Source: Xylanibacter muris (GTDB lineage: Bacteria > Bacteroidota > Bacteroidia > Bacteroidales > Bacteroidaceae). Taken from it: 64,000 nucleotides of DNA. Shown in pieces: positions 1 through 10,300 of the stretch (the stretch's first letter is position 1; each line of letters begins with the position of its first letter). The notes under the pieces were generated by a model that saw only the letters and a list, made by a program, of their open reading frames with translations, did no database searches and had not been told where the DNA came from. The DNA lies in contig NZ_JABKKF010000006.1 in NCBI RefSeq assembly GCF_013166605.1, forward strand, positions 115,313-179,312, read 5' to 3'. A program made the position numbers and the translations under genes.

Positions 1-538
1 GTAGATAGTCTGTTTTACGTTCATAGTTTTCCATCATTACTACTTCAGGATATGAACCGTAAATTAAACGGGCTTCAAGATTCTGACGAGTTTCAAAAGG
101 GGTTTCTATTTGTGCTATTTCCCGTTGTGAAAAAGGAGTAAGTAAAAATTGCGTACTGCGACCAACCAACGGTTCACCAGTCTTATTCAGTAAATCGAAT
201 GACGAAGAACCACTTGCCAAGACGCTTATTCCCGGTATTTCATCAACTATCAACTTCAGAATACTACCGATTTGTGGTATGTTTTGTGCCTCATCAATAG
301 CCAGCAAATCAATACCATCCAGCAAATGTCGATAATTGGCAATTGAGCGATTCTCCAAAAGTGCTAATGTATCGTAGTCTTCGCCGTTAAGCATCATCGT
401 CCTACCTGAATAGTTGTCCACAATTTTACGCATCATTACCGTTTTACCAACACGGCGAGCACCAAAAATTAATACTGCTTTATTGGGCGCGATTCGTGCA
501 GTAATCTTCTCTTGAAGTATTCTATTTACTGTTTCCAT
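1..538 (-). CDS. AAA ATPase, DUF4143-type ATP-binding protein, C-terminus cut by window edge
   Basis: Reading leftward from the ATG at 538 gives METVNRILQEKI followed by a Walker A, GARRVGKT, near residue 27 and a Walker B-like LLAIDEAQ near residue 80. A LASGSSSFDLL sensor-like segment and a GEPLVGRST segment follow. This is the pattern of the broad prokaryotic AAA family often annotated as ATP-binding protein with a C-terminal DUF4143 domain. About 179 residues are visible; the C-terminal part lies outside the window. Cellular role is not established for this family; some members behave as toxin-like or solitary accessory ATPases. It is transcribed away from rteC and has its own promoter, so it is probably an independent cargo or host gene. 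Confidence 0.8.
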   Translation of the reverse strand, partial: METVNRILQEKITARIAPNKAVLIFGARRVGKTVMMRKIVDNYSGRTMMLNGEDYDTLALLENRSIANYRHLLDGIDLLAIDEAQNIPQIGSILKLIVDEIPGISVLASGSSSFDLLNKTGEPLVGRSTQFLLTPFSQREIAQIETPFETRQNLEARLIYGSYPEVVMMENYERKTDYL

Positions 539-557
539 ACCTTTATGAATTATAGTG

Positions 558-565
558 CAAAGATA
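558..565 (-). promoter_or_regulatory. Bacteroidetes -7 box for the ATPase gene
   Basis: TATCTTTG on the minus strand, 19 bases before the ATG at 538, matches TAnnTTTG exactly. No convincing TTTG -33 element lies at the usual distance. The remainder of the gap up to 787 is AT-rich and shows nothing else recognisable. Confidence 0.6.
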
Positions 566-787
566 ATCATAATTTTTTAATTGGCGAATTTTACACAAAA
601 AATAAACTTCAAAGTGGCGATTTTTACAGATTCAATCTTAAAGTAGTTGTTTCATCGTTCGTAGTAATTATAAATGCTAATAGCACTAATGGTTCTATTA
701 TTTACCAGACATAATGTTTTGCAATTTATCACTATCAGATTGAAAGACTTAACATCTAACTAATTAGCATACAATCAAATGCAAATT

Positions 788-815
788 GAAAAGACAGGAC
801 TACTCCTGTCTTTTC
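788..815 (-). terminator. Intrinsic terminator after rteC
   Basis: A perfect 12-base inverted repeat (GAAAAGACAGGA, loop CTAC, TCCTGTCTTTTC) lies 18 bases beyond the rteC stop. The A/T ends of the stem give a U-rich tail in both directions, so it may work both ways. Confidence 0.8.
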
Positions 816-833
816 ATATATAATATATATTTA

Positions 834-1451
834 TTATCTTTTCATGCGCTCCATCTCTTCGTCGCGGAGCATCCTCTCGTTCAGTTTCTCCTGCATCCTG
901 TCAAGGAAGTAGGTGCGGCTTTCGTTCTTCCGTCGTTTGATGTCGATATAGAAGCGGTAGCAGTCCTTTGATTCGACACCGAAAATCTTGTAGAGGAGCG
1001 GGGCAAGCTGTTTGAGCGGCATGTTGCCGTTGTTGATGCAGCCCATCTCGTTGATGCCGTAGATAAGTTCCACGAGGTCGATGGCGTTGCCCGTCCATTG
1101 CAGGGGTGAGGCGGGATTTTCGGTTGTGTTCTCGGAGGATGTACGGATGGGGATTAGTGGTGGCACTTGGGGAGCGGCAAGGAACTTCTGCATCTTCCTC
1201 ACGAAAGAGAGTGCCTTGCTGATGTAGGCTGCAATCTCCCTCTTTTCTTCGGGAAGATTGCGCACGGGATGGTGCTGCAACTCGATTTCGATGTAAGCCA
1301 GCGCGATGATGGTGCGGTTGGTGTCCACATTGCCGCTGCATAGTTCGATCACTTGCGTGGTGAAAGCCGTGTATGCCGTTTCCATATTGCAGTCCCCGGC
1401 TTCGTTTATACGACGGAAGAACTCGGTTTCCGCCAATAAGAAATAATTCAT
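834..1451 (-). CDS. rteC: RteC-like regulator of element excision
   Basis: The 205-residue product matches the RteC family in length and in its C-terminal half: LVELIYGINEMGCINNG, then PLKQLAPLLYKIFGV, then YRFYIDIKRRKNESRTYFLDRM, a helical DNA-binding region. In CTnDOT, RteC is made under control of RteB and activates the xis/exc promoter by binding an inverted repeat upstream of it. The start at 1451 is supported by AGGA seven bases upstream (GACAGGAC-ATG). The gene lies downstream of rteA, rteB and the RibD-like gene in the same direction but is separated by a terminator (1531-1570), so it should have its own promoter in 1452-1530, as in CTnDOT; no TAnnTTTG box is evident there, consistent with activator dependence. 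Confidence 0.92.
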   Translation of the reverse strand: MNYFLLAETEFFRRINEAGDCNMETAYTAFTTQVIELCSGNVDTNRTIIALAYIEIELQHHPVRNLPEEKREIAAYISKALSFVRKMQKFLAAPQVPPLIPIRTSSENTTENPASPLQWTGNAIDLVELIYGINEMGCINNGNMPLKQLAPLLYKIFGVESKDCYRFYIDIKRRKNESRTYFLDRMQEKLNERMLRDEEMERMKR

Positions 1452-1530
1452 GTCCTGTCAATTTTGAAATTTTACACTCTGTTTTTCGGTATGCGCACAT
1501 GAATATGATGGGCAAAAAGCGTGTCCATAA

Positions 1531-1570
1531 AACAAAAAATCCAGCACGCTTTCTGCAAGGTACTGGATTT
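1531..1570 (-). terminator. Terminator after the RibD-like gene
   Basis: On the minus strand a stem of 11 bases with one mismatch (AAATCCAGTAC with GTGCTGGATTT) is followed by TTTTGTTTT. It lies about 90 bases downstream of the stop at 1662 and separates that gene from rteC. Confidence 0.65.
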
Positions 1571-1661
1571 CAGAATGATAATTTTGCAATTTATTTGTCC
1601 GGTAGGAATTGTATTCGACTTAAAGTGTTCATTTTCTGAACATTCGTCCACTTTCCGGACA

Positions 1662-2075
1662 TCAAACGCACGCTTTATAGATATGGCGGACCACTCCATT
1701 GCGGTATGCTTTCTGTGAGGTTAGCGTCCATTGTCCCTGTGGCAAGGCGGACTGGAAGAAACGCTTTCCTGTTCCGGCAATGAAAGGAATCGTGTAAAGT
1801 ATGATTTCATCCACCACACGCATACGCAGCAGCCCGTTGATGTAATCCGCCTTTTCAGGGGTGACTTCCGCCAGATAGCAGATGTTTGTTGTGGATTTCC
1901 GCCATTCGTCAAGCATGGAGATGGAATAATCCGGTGTGATATGATAAAGGGCATTTTCCCTTATCTCATTGATACCGCAATCTTCAAGGCGCAATTCCTT
2001 ATACGCTTTGCAACATAACTCGGAGCTTTGACATCCGTCCATCGTGAGGACGGCAAGAATCTGTACTTTACCCAT
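1662..2075 (-). CDS. RibD C-terminal / dihydrofolate-reductase-like family protein
   Basis: A protein of 137 residues starting MGKVQILAVLTMDG, the usual beginning of the RibD C-terminal/DHFR-like reductase fold. It continues through TTNICYLAEVTPEKADYINGL and VVDEIILYTIPFIAGTGKRFF, the strand and glycine segment that shape the NADPH pocket in this family. It is shorter than a full RibD C-domain (about 200 residues), so catalytic function is uncertain; it might be an accessory reductase or a decayed resistance gene. ATG 2075 is preferred because the fold begins there and AGGA sits nine bases upstream (GGAAACGATA-ATG). The reading frame stays open to 2327, so a longer form initiated at 2246 (MGIWKI...) cannot be excluded. 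It lies between rteB and rteC behind an attenuator-like leader. Confidence 0.7.
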   Translation of the reverse strand: MGKVQILAVLTMDGCQSSELCCKAYKELRLEDCGINEIRENALYHITPDYSISMLDEWRKSTTNICYLAEVTPEKADYINGLLRMRVVDEIILYTIPFIAGTGKRFFQSALPQGQWTLTSQKAYRNGVVRHIYKACV

Positions 2076-2102
2076 TATCGTTTCCTTTCGTTGGGCAAGG
2101 GC

Positions 2103-2195
2103 AAAAAAGTAGCGTGCAATCCACGCTATCACTAATGGAGGCTCTGGAATGCCCTTAACAGGAATAGGTGAATGCACGCTATGCGTAGGCATAGC
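2103..2195 (-). promoter_or_regulatory. Attenuator-like leader of the RibD-like gene
   Basis: Read as RNA on the minus strand, segment 1 (2189-2195, GCTATGC) pairs perfectly with GCATAGC (2178-2184). The overlapping segment 2 (2173-2181, TAGCGTGCA) can instead pair perfectly over nine bases with TGCACGCTA (2110-2118). That last segment is also the 3' arm of a 7-base hairpin (TAGCGTG, GATTG, CACGCTA; 2110-2128) followed at once by C and six T (2103-2108), an intrinsic terminator shape. The three pairings are mutually exclusive, the classic attenuator layout. An in-frame ATG at 2246 begins a reading frame (MGIWKININRNYCVIAYAM) that crosses segment 1. Ribosome stalling there would free segment 2 and favour antitermination; that part is inference. 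Confidence 0.6.
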
Positions 2196-2354
2196 ATAAG
2201 CAATCACGCAATAGTTCCTGTTAATGTTAATTTTCCAGATTCCCATTAGGACGCCTTGCGGTCTTATGTTATATATAGGCGGCAAAAGGCTCTGCCAATC
2301 GCCGTTACCTTCTAATATGTCATGCAAAGATAGCCATTTTCAGCGAATTGCGGG

Positions 2355-3677
2355 CTATGGTTGCTCAAATTTATACTTCAATCCATATTCTTCCAGTTTA
2401 TTATAGAGTGTTGTCCTGCCTATTCCAAGCAGTTCGGCGGCGACCTTCCGATTCCCGTCAGCCTGCTTCAAAGCACGCAGAATCCGTTCTTTATCTTCCT
2501 CATTGTTGCGTAGGGAGAAGCTGGTAACAGAGGTTATTTTGGTTATCCCAAGTTCCAGATGTTCTTTCGTGACAAGTCCCGTCTGAGCCTGCAACACCGC
2601 ACCCATGATTTTCTGCCGAAGTTCGCGCACGTTGCCCGGCCATGAATGGGTCAGCAACGCTTTCCGTGCTTCGGAACTGAAACCGCGAACCTTGCACTCC
2701 AATTCATTATTAGCAATCTCTCGGAAGAACTCCGCCAACGGCATGATGTCCTCCTGACAATCACGCAGCGGCGGAACGGTTATCTCGAAATCATGCAGAC
2801 GGTACAGCAAATCCTGCCGGAAACGCTTTTCATTGACCGCCTTTTCCAGATTCTCGTTGGTGGCAGCGATAATACGGACATTGAAACTCTTGTCTGTTCT
2901 GTCACCCACCGGGCGGTATCTCCGTTCCTGTATGGCGCGCAGTAGCATCTGCTGGGTTTCCAGTGCGAGGTTGCCCACCTCGTCCAAGAACAGCGTGCCG
3001 CCTTCGGCTTCATGGAAATATCCTTTCTTGGCACTGTCCGCACCGGTGAACGCCCCTTTGACGTGTCCGAAAAATGCCGATGGAGCAAGCTCTTTGTTTA
3101 ACGATCCGCAGTCCACAGGCACAAACGGTTTGCCAGAACGCTTGCTTTTGTCATGCAGATGGTGGGCGATATGCTCCTTGCCCGTGCCGTTCTCTCCGAA
3201 GATCAGCACACTCATATCGGTGGGGGCTACCAGCCTTATCCGGTGCATGATTTTCCGGAAAGCGGAACCGTCACGGGCAAACACTGGCATACGGCTTAGT
3301 CCGATATTCCGCTCTTTCAGTATGCTGCGGAGAAGAGGCACGAGTTTGTCCTCCACGAGTTGTTTGGGTATGTAGTCCAGCGAGCCGAGTTTCATACTTT
3401 CAACTGCCGTATGTACTTCGGCATAGTCGGTCATGATGATGAACGGCTGCGTCATGCCCTCTTTGCGCATCCAGCGCAACAGGTCGATTCCGTCACCGTC
3501 GGGCAGACGTAAGTCAGAAACTACTATATCATTGCCAGTGGCTTGTTGCAAATGTTTCTTCGCTGTCGAGAGGTGGAAAGCCTGCACGGTACGGAATCCT
3601 TCCCGTGCCAGCAGGTTGCAGACAAACTCGCAATACACGATGTTGTCCTCCACCACGATGATTTTTGTTTTATCCAT
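2355..3677 (-). CDS. rteB: RteB-like sigma-54-type response regulator
   Basis: This 440-residue NtrC-type regulator has a receiver domain (residues 5-115) with phosphoacceptor Asp55 in SDLRLPDGDG. An AAA+ domain follows, with Walker A GENGTGKE (161-168), GAFTGA loop (208-213) and Walker B GGTLFLDEV (226-234). A C-terminal Fis-type helix-turn-helix lies around 405-435 (NRKVAAELLGIGRTTLYNKL). The GAFTGA loop implies sigma-54 contact. In CTnDOT, RteB receives the signal from RteA and activates rteC. The start overlaps the rteA stop by eight bases, so the two are translationally coupled. The stop lies 280 bases before the RibD-like gene. Confidence 0.95.
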   Translation of the reverse strand: MDKTKIIVVEDNIVYCEFVCNLLAREGFRTVQAFHLSTAKKHLQQATGNDIVVSDLRLPDGDGIDLLRWMRKEGMTQPFIIMTDYAEVHTAVESMKLGSLDYIPKQLVEDKLVPLLRSILKERNIGLSRMPVFARDGSAFRKIMHRIRLVAPTDMSVLIFGENGTGKEHIAHHLHDKSKRSGKPFVPVDCGSLNKELAPSAFFGHVKGAFTGADSAKKGYFHEAEGGTLFLDEVGNLALETQQMLLRAIQERRYRPVGDRTDKSFNVRIIAATNENLEKAVNEKRFRQDLLYRLHDFEITVPPLRDCQEDIMPLAEFFREIANNELECKVRGFSSEARKALLTHSWPGNVRELRQKIMGAVLQAQTGLVTKEHLELGITKITSVTSFSLRNNEEDKERILRALKQADGNRKVAAELLGIGRTTLYNKLEEYGLKYKFEQP

Positions 3678-5979
3678 TATTATATTTCTTCCTTTCTTCT
3701 TTTGCCAGCCGAATAATCTCCAAACCTTTATCCTGCACGACTGTCAATATGTTATGTATCGCCTCCCAATCGGGTGTATCCTTACAATGAAGCAGTTTAT
3801 AAAGTTCCCTTAACGGCTGGTCTGCACGTAATATCTCCCACGAGCTGCGCAAGTGGTGTATAAGGGTATCCAGCCCTTGAAGGTCTTTCCGCCGTTCCGC
3901 ATCTTTGACTGCCTCTATTTCCTTTTCAGTTTCCGTTATCAACTTCTCCAGCATGACGGATTCATTGCCGTAGGACAGCAGGGATGTGAAATCCGGTTTT
4001 TCATTTTGCGCCACATTCATGGCGCATTTATCTGAAACCTCCATCAGCTCCGATATGGAGAACGGTTTGAGCAGGCAATCGGCAAATCCACGTTCCATAA
4101 GTTCCTCCTTGCTGCAACTACCCGAAGCAGTTGTTACGATAATCGGAATGGTCCTTGAATTGCCCACATTGGAGGTGCGTAGCAGTTCCAACAGCTCGAA
4201 GCCGTTTATATCCGGCATATTCAAATCGGTCAGAAGCAGACTGTATTCTTTCCGGCGTATCATTTCCATCAGTTCCGCCGCATTGGTACAGGTATCGCAG
4301 TGTATTCCTTCCTGTACATACATTTCTTTCAGCATAAGGAGCAGTACCTCGTCATTGTCAATAGCAATCACATTATGGAATACATGGTTACAATGAATCT
4401 GTGATTGATTTATCTGTTCCGGTAGTTCCTCGACTGTCTGCATAGGTATTTCCACTGTGAAGCGGCTTCCTTTACCTTTATCGCTCTCCAGCCGGATTAT
4501 GCCGCCGAGCATTGTCACAATACGCTGAACAATGGAAAGACCTAATCCGAAGCCGTCCTTTGCGGCAGCGTTTGACAAACGTTCAAACGCACCGAACACA
4601 CGTTGCTGTTCCTCTTCGGTCATACCCGTACCCGTATCTTTGACGATAAGTTTCAGCATACCGTTATCATATCCCATTGTCAGAGAAACGCCACCGTTCT
4701 CAGTGAACTTGATGGCGTTTGACAGCAGGTTATTTCCAATTTGTAGAATGCGTTCCTTATCGGTCAAGACAACAGCATCCGTGTGATTCGTCACAGTAAG
4801 AGCAAGTCCCTTGTTTATGGCGATTGGCGTAAACTCCGTTTCAAGAATGTGCGTGATTGCCGAAATACGGCAAGGAGAGAAATTCGGCTGCTCCTTGCCG
4901 TTGTCCAGACGGAAGAAACTCAGCAGAGTATTAAGCATTTCACGCATACGGTCGGAGGATTGCTGAATATTTTGGATATACATCCCGATTTTATCCGTAT
5001 TGTAATCTTTCCGCATCAGTCCGGCATAACCGGTTATTGCCGTCAGCGGTGTACGTAATTCATGGGTAATGGTATGCACGGCTTTCTTGCGGGAGGCTAT
5101 CAGTGCCTCGTTCTGTTCAACAGACTGTTTCAACTGTTCTATTAAATTCGCAGTTTCTCGTTTGTATCGTTTGATACGGGTGATATTTCGGTGGATAATT
5201 ATGTAAGAGATTATCAATAACAACACAACGAATCCTGTCAAGCCACCTATCTGAATAAAAGAACTTTCACGCATGGCGGCTATTTCCGCTTCCCGTTTCC
5301 GTAAGTCTGCTTGAACTTTCTCGTCTATTTGAACTACCAGTCCTTGCAGTTGTCTGTTGAGTTCCGCATTTCGTGTAGCAAGACTATCGGCGTGTTCCGA
5401 CAAACGGCGGCTTTGTGCCTGTTGTTCAGCTATCATATTCCGATTAAGGGAACGGAGCATCGTAGTAGTCGCAGTTGGTTTCGCTTCTTCCTTTTTGCCA
5501 AAGATGCCCAAGAAACCCTTGCGCTTGGACTTCTTGGGCTGTTCCTGCACACTCTTCTGCACGATTACAGGTACTTGACTGGTTATCTTATCGTTGATGG
5601 CTTGTTGCTGCTCAAGTATCTGAACGATTTGGCACATCTGCCGTTCCTTATCTTCGAGAAGATGGCGTACACTGTCGATACGCTCTGCCGGATAGGTCAT
5701 TTTGAAACGGCATAGCATACTGTCCATTGCCATACGCTGAGCCTGATAATGTTCCAAATCTTCATTATCCCATTCCAATATTGTTTCACCCAGTAGAGAA
5801 AAGTCTATCAGTTGAATATGGATACGGTTTATCTCCTTCCTGAATTCATCTATCTGTTGATTGCCAACTTCCAATGCTTCCACCTCTTGCCATTCACGAT
5901 GCCAAGTGTAAGCTATGCTCCCGATAAGCAATGTGATTAATAGATATCCTACGGTCAATAGATTTCGAGCATATTGCAT
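3670..5979 (-). CDS. rteA: RteA-like hybrid sensor histidine kinase
   Basis: A 769-residue membrane-bound hybrid kinase. Transmembrane helix 1 is at about 7-25. A periplasmic sensor of about 215 residues is rich in Gln and charged residues, with a Lys-rich GIFGKKEE insert near 158. Helix 2 is at about 245-263. HisKA His306 sits in THELRTP and the HATPase domain has N-box NNLLSNAIKF and G-boxes DTGTGM and GFGLGL. A receiver domain has Asp585 in LLTDLNMPD, and a C-terminal Hpt-like helix carries His708 in IHHLRSS. The chain of His, Asp, His and RteB Asp55 fits a phosphorelay. It follows the efflux operon after only 38 bases, so it is probably co-transcribed with the pump. Confidence 0.92.
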   Translation of the reverse strand: MQYARNLLTVGYLLITLLIGSIAYTWHREWQEVEALEVGNQQIDEFRKEINRIHIQLIDFSLLGETILEWDNEDLEHYQAQRMAMDSMLCRFKMTYPAERIDSVRHLLEDKERQMCQIVQILEQQQAINDKITSQVPVIVQKSVQEQPKKSKRKGFLGIFGKKEEAKPTATTTMLRSLNRNMIAEQQAQSRRLSEHADSLATRNAELNRQLQGLVVQIDEKVQADLRKREAEIAAMRESSFIQIGGLTGFVVLLLIISYIIIHRNITRIKRYKRETANLIEQLKQSVEQNEALIASRKKAVHTITHELRTPLTAITGYAGLMRKDYNTDKIGMYIQNIQQSSDRMREMLNTLLSFFRLDNGKEQPNFSPCRISAITHILETEFTPIAINKGLALTVTNHTDAVVLTDKERILQIGNNLLSNAIKFTENGGVSLTMGYDNGMLKLIVKDTGTGMTEEEQQRVFGAFERLSNAAAKDGFGLGLSIVQRIVTMLGGIIRLESDKGKGSRFTVEIPMQTVEELPEQINQSQIHCNHVFHNVIAIDNDEVLLLMLKEMYVQEGIHCDTCTNAAELMEMIRRKEYSLLLTDLNMPDINGFELLELLRTSNVGNSRTIPIIVTTASGSCSKEELMERGFADCLLKPFSISELMEVSDKCAMNVAQNEKPDFTSLLSYGNESVMLEKLITETEKEIEAVKDAERRKDLQGLDTLIHHLRSSWEILRADQPLRELYKLLHCKDTPDWEAIHNILTVVQDKGLEIIRLAKEERKKYNNG

Positions 5980-6017
5980 TCTAATTATAATACTTTACAA
6001 AATCTCATATAAGTTAT

Positions 6018-7331
6018 TCAATATAACACCCCAGAAACTTTCAGGTATTCCACTTGGTGTATTTTATATTGTGCTTTGGCTTCTATCATATTGCTTTGTG
6101 CCTGTTGCCATGTTGATTGAGCTTCAAGCAAGTCCGTGAGAGTACACAGCCCATTACCGTATCGACTGGTCATGACACGCAGGTTTTCATCGGCTTGTCT
6201 TTGTCCGGTTGTTGCTGTCTGTACCAGTGTGTAACTGTCATTCACGTTTTGTATGGCTTGATGAATTTCCAGAGTCATAAGTTTTATATTTTTTTGAAAA
6301 TCCAGTTGGGAGTTGTTTAAGTCAAGTTTTGCCTTTTTTACCTTCTTCTGATTTTCACCCCAATGAAACAATGGAACACTGACGGAGAGAAAAACGCCCC
6401 AATTCCCGTCTTTAATTTCGTGTTTGAATGGTAAATATCCACCTTGTCCGTCGGGCATCGCTCCACTTAAATCAATTCCACCGTGATACATATAGGACGC
6501 AGACAACCCCACTTTCGGCAGAAGTTCAGATCGGGCTATTTTTATTTGTTGTTCGTATGCTCTTATCTGATTCTCTAACAAATGATATTCGGGACGTTGT
6601 TCAATGCCTTCACTCAGTGTGGCAGGTGATGTGATTGTAATGATAGTGTCAGAGGGTATAATTTCCGTATCAAAAGAGCAGCCTATCACATTACACAAAG
6701 CCAATCGACAAAGGTTTGCACCGCTTTTTGCCGCTTGTAGCTGATAGCTAATCTCACTACGTTTTGCCTCTATACGTAGTAATTCAGCTTCCGTACACAT
6801 TCCTGCTTCAAGTCCGGTATGAATTTGAGCGTAAAGAGAGTCCATTAATGACTGATAAGCATAGAGCATATTCACTTTACTGCGTACCGCAATTAGTGTC
6901 CAATAGCTCTTTTCCGCTTCTGCAATCACTTCCGCACGGATTTTGCGGAATGATTCTTTTGCGCAATCACGCCCGATTTTAGCCAAACGGTTTGCAGCGA
7001 TGATTTTTCCACCCATAAACACGGGTTGGGTAAGGTTAATCCCTGCCATATATACACCTTGCATCTCAAGTTTCATCCCCATCATGTCAAGACCGGGAGT
7101 GAGAGTCCCGCCAAGAGCCATACCGTCTAACTTAGGCAGATAATTGGTAAACGCAATGGCTTTGTCAAGTTCTGATTGCAAATAATCGTTATTGGCTTTT
7201 TTTATCTTTTCGTCTCCGGCAAGTGCCAGTTCACGACATTGTTCAACGGAAAGTGCCAATTGTTGTTGCCCCCAAACTGCTTGGGATAACAACAGCATGG
7301 CTATGATTATTATATAATGTATCTGCTTCAT
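6018..7331 (-). CDS. TolC-family outer membrane efflux channel
   Basis: The 437-residue product starts with a signal peptide (MKQIHYIIIIAMLLLSQAVWG), then LSVEQCRELALAGDEKIKKANNDY, typical of the outer membrane efflux protein family. It has two repeats of long amphipathic helices. Segments such as EAGMCTEAELLRIEAKRSEI and YGNGLCTLTDLLEAQSTWQQAQ are family hallmarks marking the helix-barrel turns. It should form the trimeric outer membrane and periplasmic duct for the RND pump encoded just upstream. The gap to the permease gene is 14 bases. Substrate is unknown from sequence. Confidence 0.92.
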   Translation of the reverse strand: MKQIHYIIIIAMLLLSQAVWGQQQLALSVEQCRELALAGDEKIKKANNDYLQSELDKAIAFTNYLPKLDGMALGGTLTPGLDMMGMKLEMQGVYMAGINLTQPVFMGGKIIAANRLAKIGRDCAKESFRKIRAEVIAEAEKSYWTLIAVRSKVNMLYAYQSLMDSLYAQIHTGLEAGMCTEAELLRIEAKRSEISYQLQAAKSGANLCRLALCNVIGCSFDTEIIPSDTIITITSPATLSEGIEQRPEYHLLENQIRAYEQQIKIARSELLPKVGLSASYMYHGGIDLSGAMPDGQGGYLPFKHEIKDGNWGVFLSVSVPLFHWGENQKKVKKAKLDLNNSQLDFQKNIKLMTLEIHQAIQNVNDSYTLVQTATTGQRQADENLRVMTSRYGNGLCTLTDLLEAQSTWQQAQSNMIEAKAQYKIHQVEYLKVSGVLY

Positions 7332-7345
7332 ATTATGAGATTGTT

Positions 7346-10300
7346 TTAGTTTTCTGAACTTTCACCGGATATATTAATACGGAATAATGCCGCATAGAAT
7401 ACAGGAAGAAGCACAAGGGTAATCAACGTACCCATTGCAAGCCCACCCATTACAGTAATTGCCAAAGAACCGTACATTGGATCAGGAATTAGAGGAATCA
7501 TACCCACAATTGTAGTCAGTGAAGCCATAGTGACCGGTCGCACACGAGAAACCGTAGCTTGTATAACAGCCCTGTACGGTGTGAAGTGTTCCTCTTTTTG
7601 CAGGCGGCCAATCTCGTCCACCAAAACGATAGCATTCTTCACCATCATACCCATCAATCCCATTGTTCCGACCAATGCCATAAAAGTAAATGCTTGGTGA
7701 AAGGCTATCAACGAAGGCACTATTCCACACAGCACGAAGGGAAAACAAAGAATAATGAGTATAACCTTGCGCCAATCGTTGAATAGTAAAAGCAACACCA
7801 TAAGGATAAGGAACAAGGTAATGGGAACATACTTCATCAATCCGCCGATGGCTTCGTTTTCAAGGTCGCTTTCGCCTATCCAGCGGCGATAATACCCCGG
7901 AGGTAGTGGAATTGCGTCAATTTCCTCCTTTACAGAAGCCATGAGTTTGGCTGGGGTGGCGTCCTCCATATCCGAATTCGGTTCACATTCCGCTTCAATG
8001 GCTCGCTGCCCGTTCATACGCATCACGACATTTTCGTCCCATGACAGATATATTCCATCAGTTACGCTACTTAAGGGAACACTTTTGAATATATCGTCCT
8101 CTATTTCTGAAGCTCTCTTTTTCCCGCTGATAAGGCTCTTGATGTCATTATCTGTTACATGTAAATTTGCCATACTCCAGACCGGAATATCGTTAAGCTT
8201 ATCCATTCGGCTACCATCGTTGTTGCGTACATTCAAGTTGATGAGTACCGTTCTTTCTTGGTCGTTCAAAGCTCCGACTGTAAGCCCATCGGTTGCAGCC
8301 ATCAGAGCGTTTGCCACATCTCCGCGTTCAATGCCCGAACGCAATGCCGCCGTGCGATTATAGTCTGCGACTAATGTTTTTCCGGTAGGTTTCCAATTGT
8401 TCTGTACCGAGCGGGTATCCACATAAGGACTACGCCGCATGATGCCTTCCGCCTTTTTGCTTAGTTCACGCAACACAGCTGGGTCGGGACCGGAGAACTC
8501 CACTTCCACGCTATGCGTTGTTCCGATGCAAAGATTGTATTTGCGTATATGAATATAGACATCGGGATATTGCTTCCGCAATAGTTCACGTACCACCGGG
8601 ATTTGCTTCATCACGGTGGCATAATCCTTGCAATCCACCATTAACTCACCATAACAATCACCCCCTATAGTCATGGGGCGTACAAGACAATAATGTGCCG
8701 GAGCACTGCCCATACTGGCGGCGACACGGTCTATATTCTTGTCCTCCTTCAATAGCCGGCTCATATCCAATAACCCCTCACATACATTATCAGGGTTAGT
8801 CTGTGCCGGAAAGTAACATTCAACTATAAACTGGTTGTAGTCAAAATCGGGAAAAAATACATTTTTCACCTTCGTCATGCCAAACCCACAAATAGCCAAC
8901 ACAAATACAGACACGGCAATCGTTGTCTTTCTGTATTTAATCAGCGATGCGATGGTACGTTTTACAAAACGGTGTATCGGCGAGTTCATAATGCTTTGAG
9001 CATTGCCGTTCATATCCTTTTCCCGTGCAGGCAACCATGATTTTGCACATATGGGTACTTGAATCAATGCCAATATCCAACTGGCTATCAAGCTGACTCC
9101 CAATACGACAAAAAGGTCGTGGGCATATTCGCCAACAGAACCTTGTGTAAGATAGACGCAAAGAAAAGTGGACACCGCTATGATTGTTGCTCCAAGAAGT
9201 GGAAGTGCAGTATGCCTTCCAATACGATACAGATATGTTTTTGGACCTAAGCCACGTTTCTTATCTATCAAGATACCGTCCATAATGACAATGGCATTAT
9301 CTACCAACATACCCATCGCCACAATGAAAGCACCGAGAGAGATTCTTTGTAGTGTAGTTCCTCCAACCAATAGTACAGGAAAAGATACGGCAATTGTAAG
9401 CACCAGTCCAAAGCCGATAATAGCCCCACTACGGAATCCCATCGTGAATATAAGCACAAGAATGACCACTGCAACGGATTCCAATAGATTTATCATAAAT
9501 GAACTGATAGCCGTGTTCACCTTATCTGGCTGAAAGAAAATCTTTTCAGTCTTCATTCCGGCGGGCATCGTTTTCACAATCTCGTTCAGTCGGGCGTCCA
9601 CCTCTTTTCCTACATCGGGCACTATCACATCATTCTCCATAGTCAGACAAATGGCTATGGCAGGTTTTCCATCTACGAAAAAACCGTTTTTCTGCGGTTC
9701 TACATATGCACGTTCAATCTCTGCTACATCTCCCAACTTCACTTGTGTACCTTGAATGGTGCGGATGTAAAGGTTGCGTATGTCATTCTCGTCTTTCAAT
9801 GCGTCTGAAACATAAATTTGCAAACGTTCATCATCATTTCCAAACGCTCCGGCGTTTACCGTTTTGCCCGCATTTTGCAAGGCAAGCATGATTTGTGTGG
9901 GCAATATGCCGTTCCGTGTTATCCTGTCCTTGGATATGACGATATTGATAACTTCATCACGGTTCCCTACGATGTTTATACGCTTTACCCCCTTGACTCC
10001 CAGCAATTCGCTTCTTATCTTCCGTGCGTACCTGTTAAGCTCCGGGTAGGTGTATCCGTCACCAGTAAGGGCATAGAAGATGCCATAGACATCCATCATG
10101 TCGTCTATTACAATGGGAGGATAGCAACCCTGCGGCAATCGAGGTTGCACATCATTCATTTTTCGGCGGAGTAAATCAAAATACTGTTCCAAATCATCCA
10201 GCGAGACTCCCATCGCGAACTCTATGGTCACAGTAAGCATCCCGTCATGACATTCGCTGTTGAGTTTTTTTACATCGGGCAAGGCACGAAGCTCATCCTC

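Noticed and set aside
1472..1699. 75-residue minus-strand frame between rteC and the RibD-like gene
   Set aside because: It overlaps the end of the RibD-like gene and its terminator, and the sequence has no protein-like pattern.
2076..2327. N-terminal extension of the RibD-like protein
   Set aside because: The fold begins at residue 85 of the long frame, a good ribosome site precedes ATG 2075, and the extension contains the terminator-like hairpin. Kept only as a leader path.
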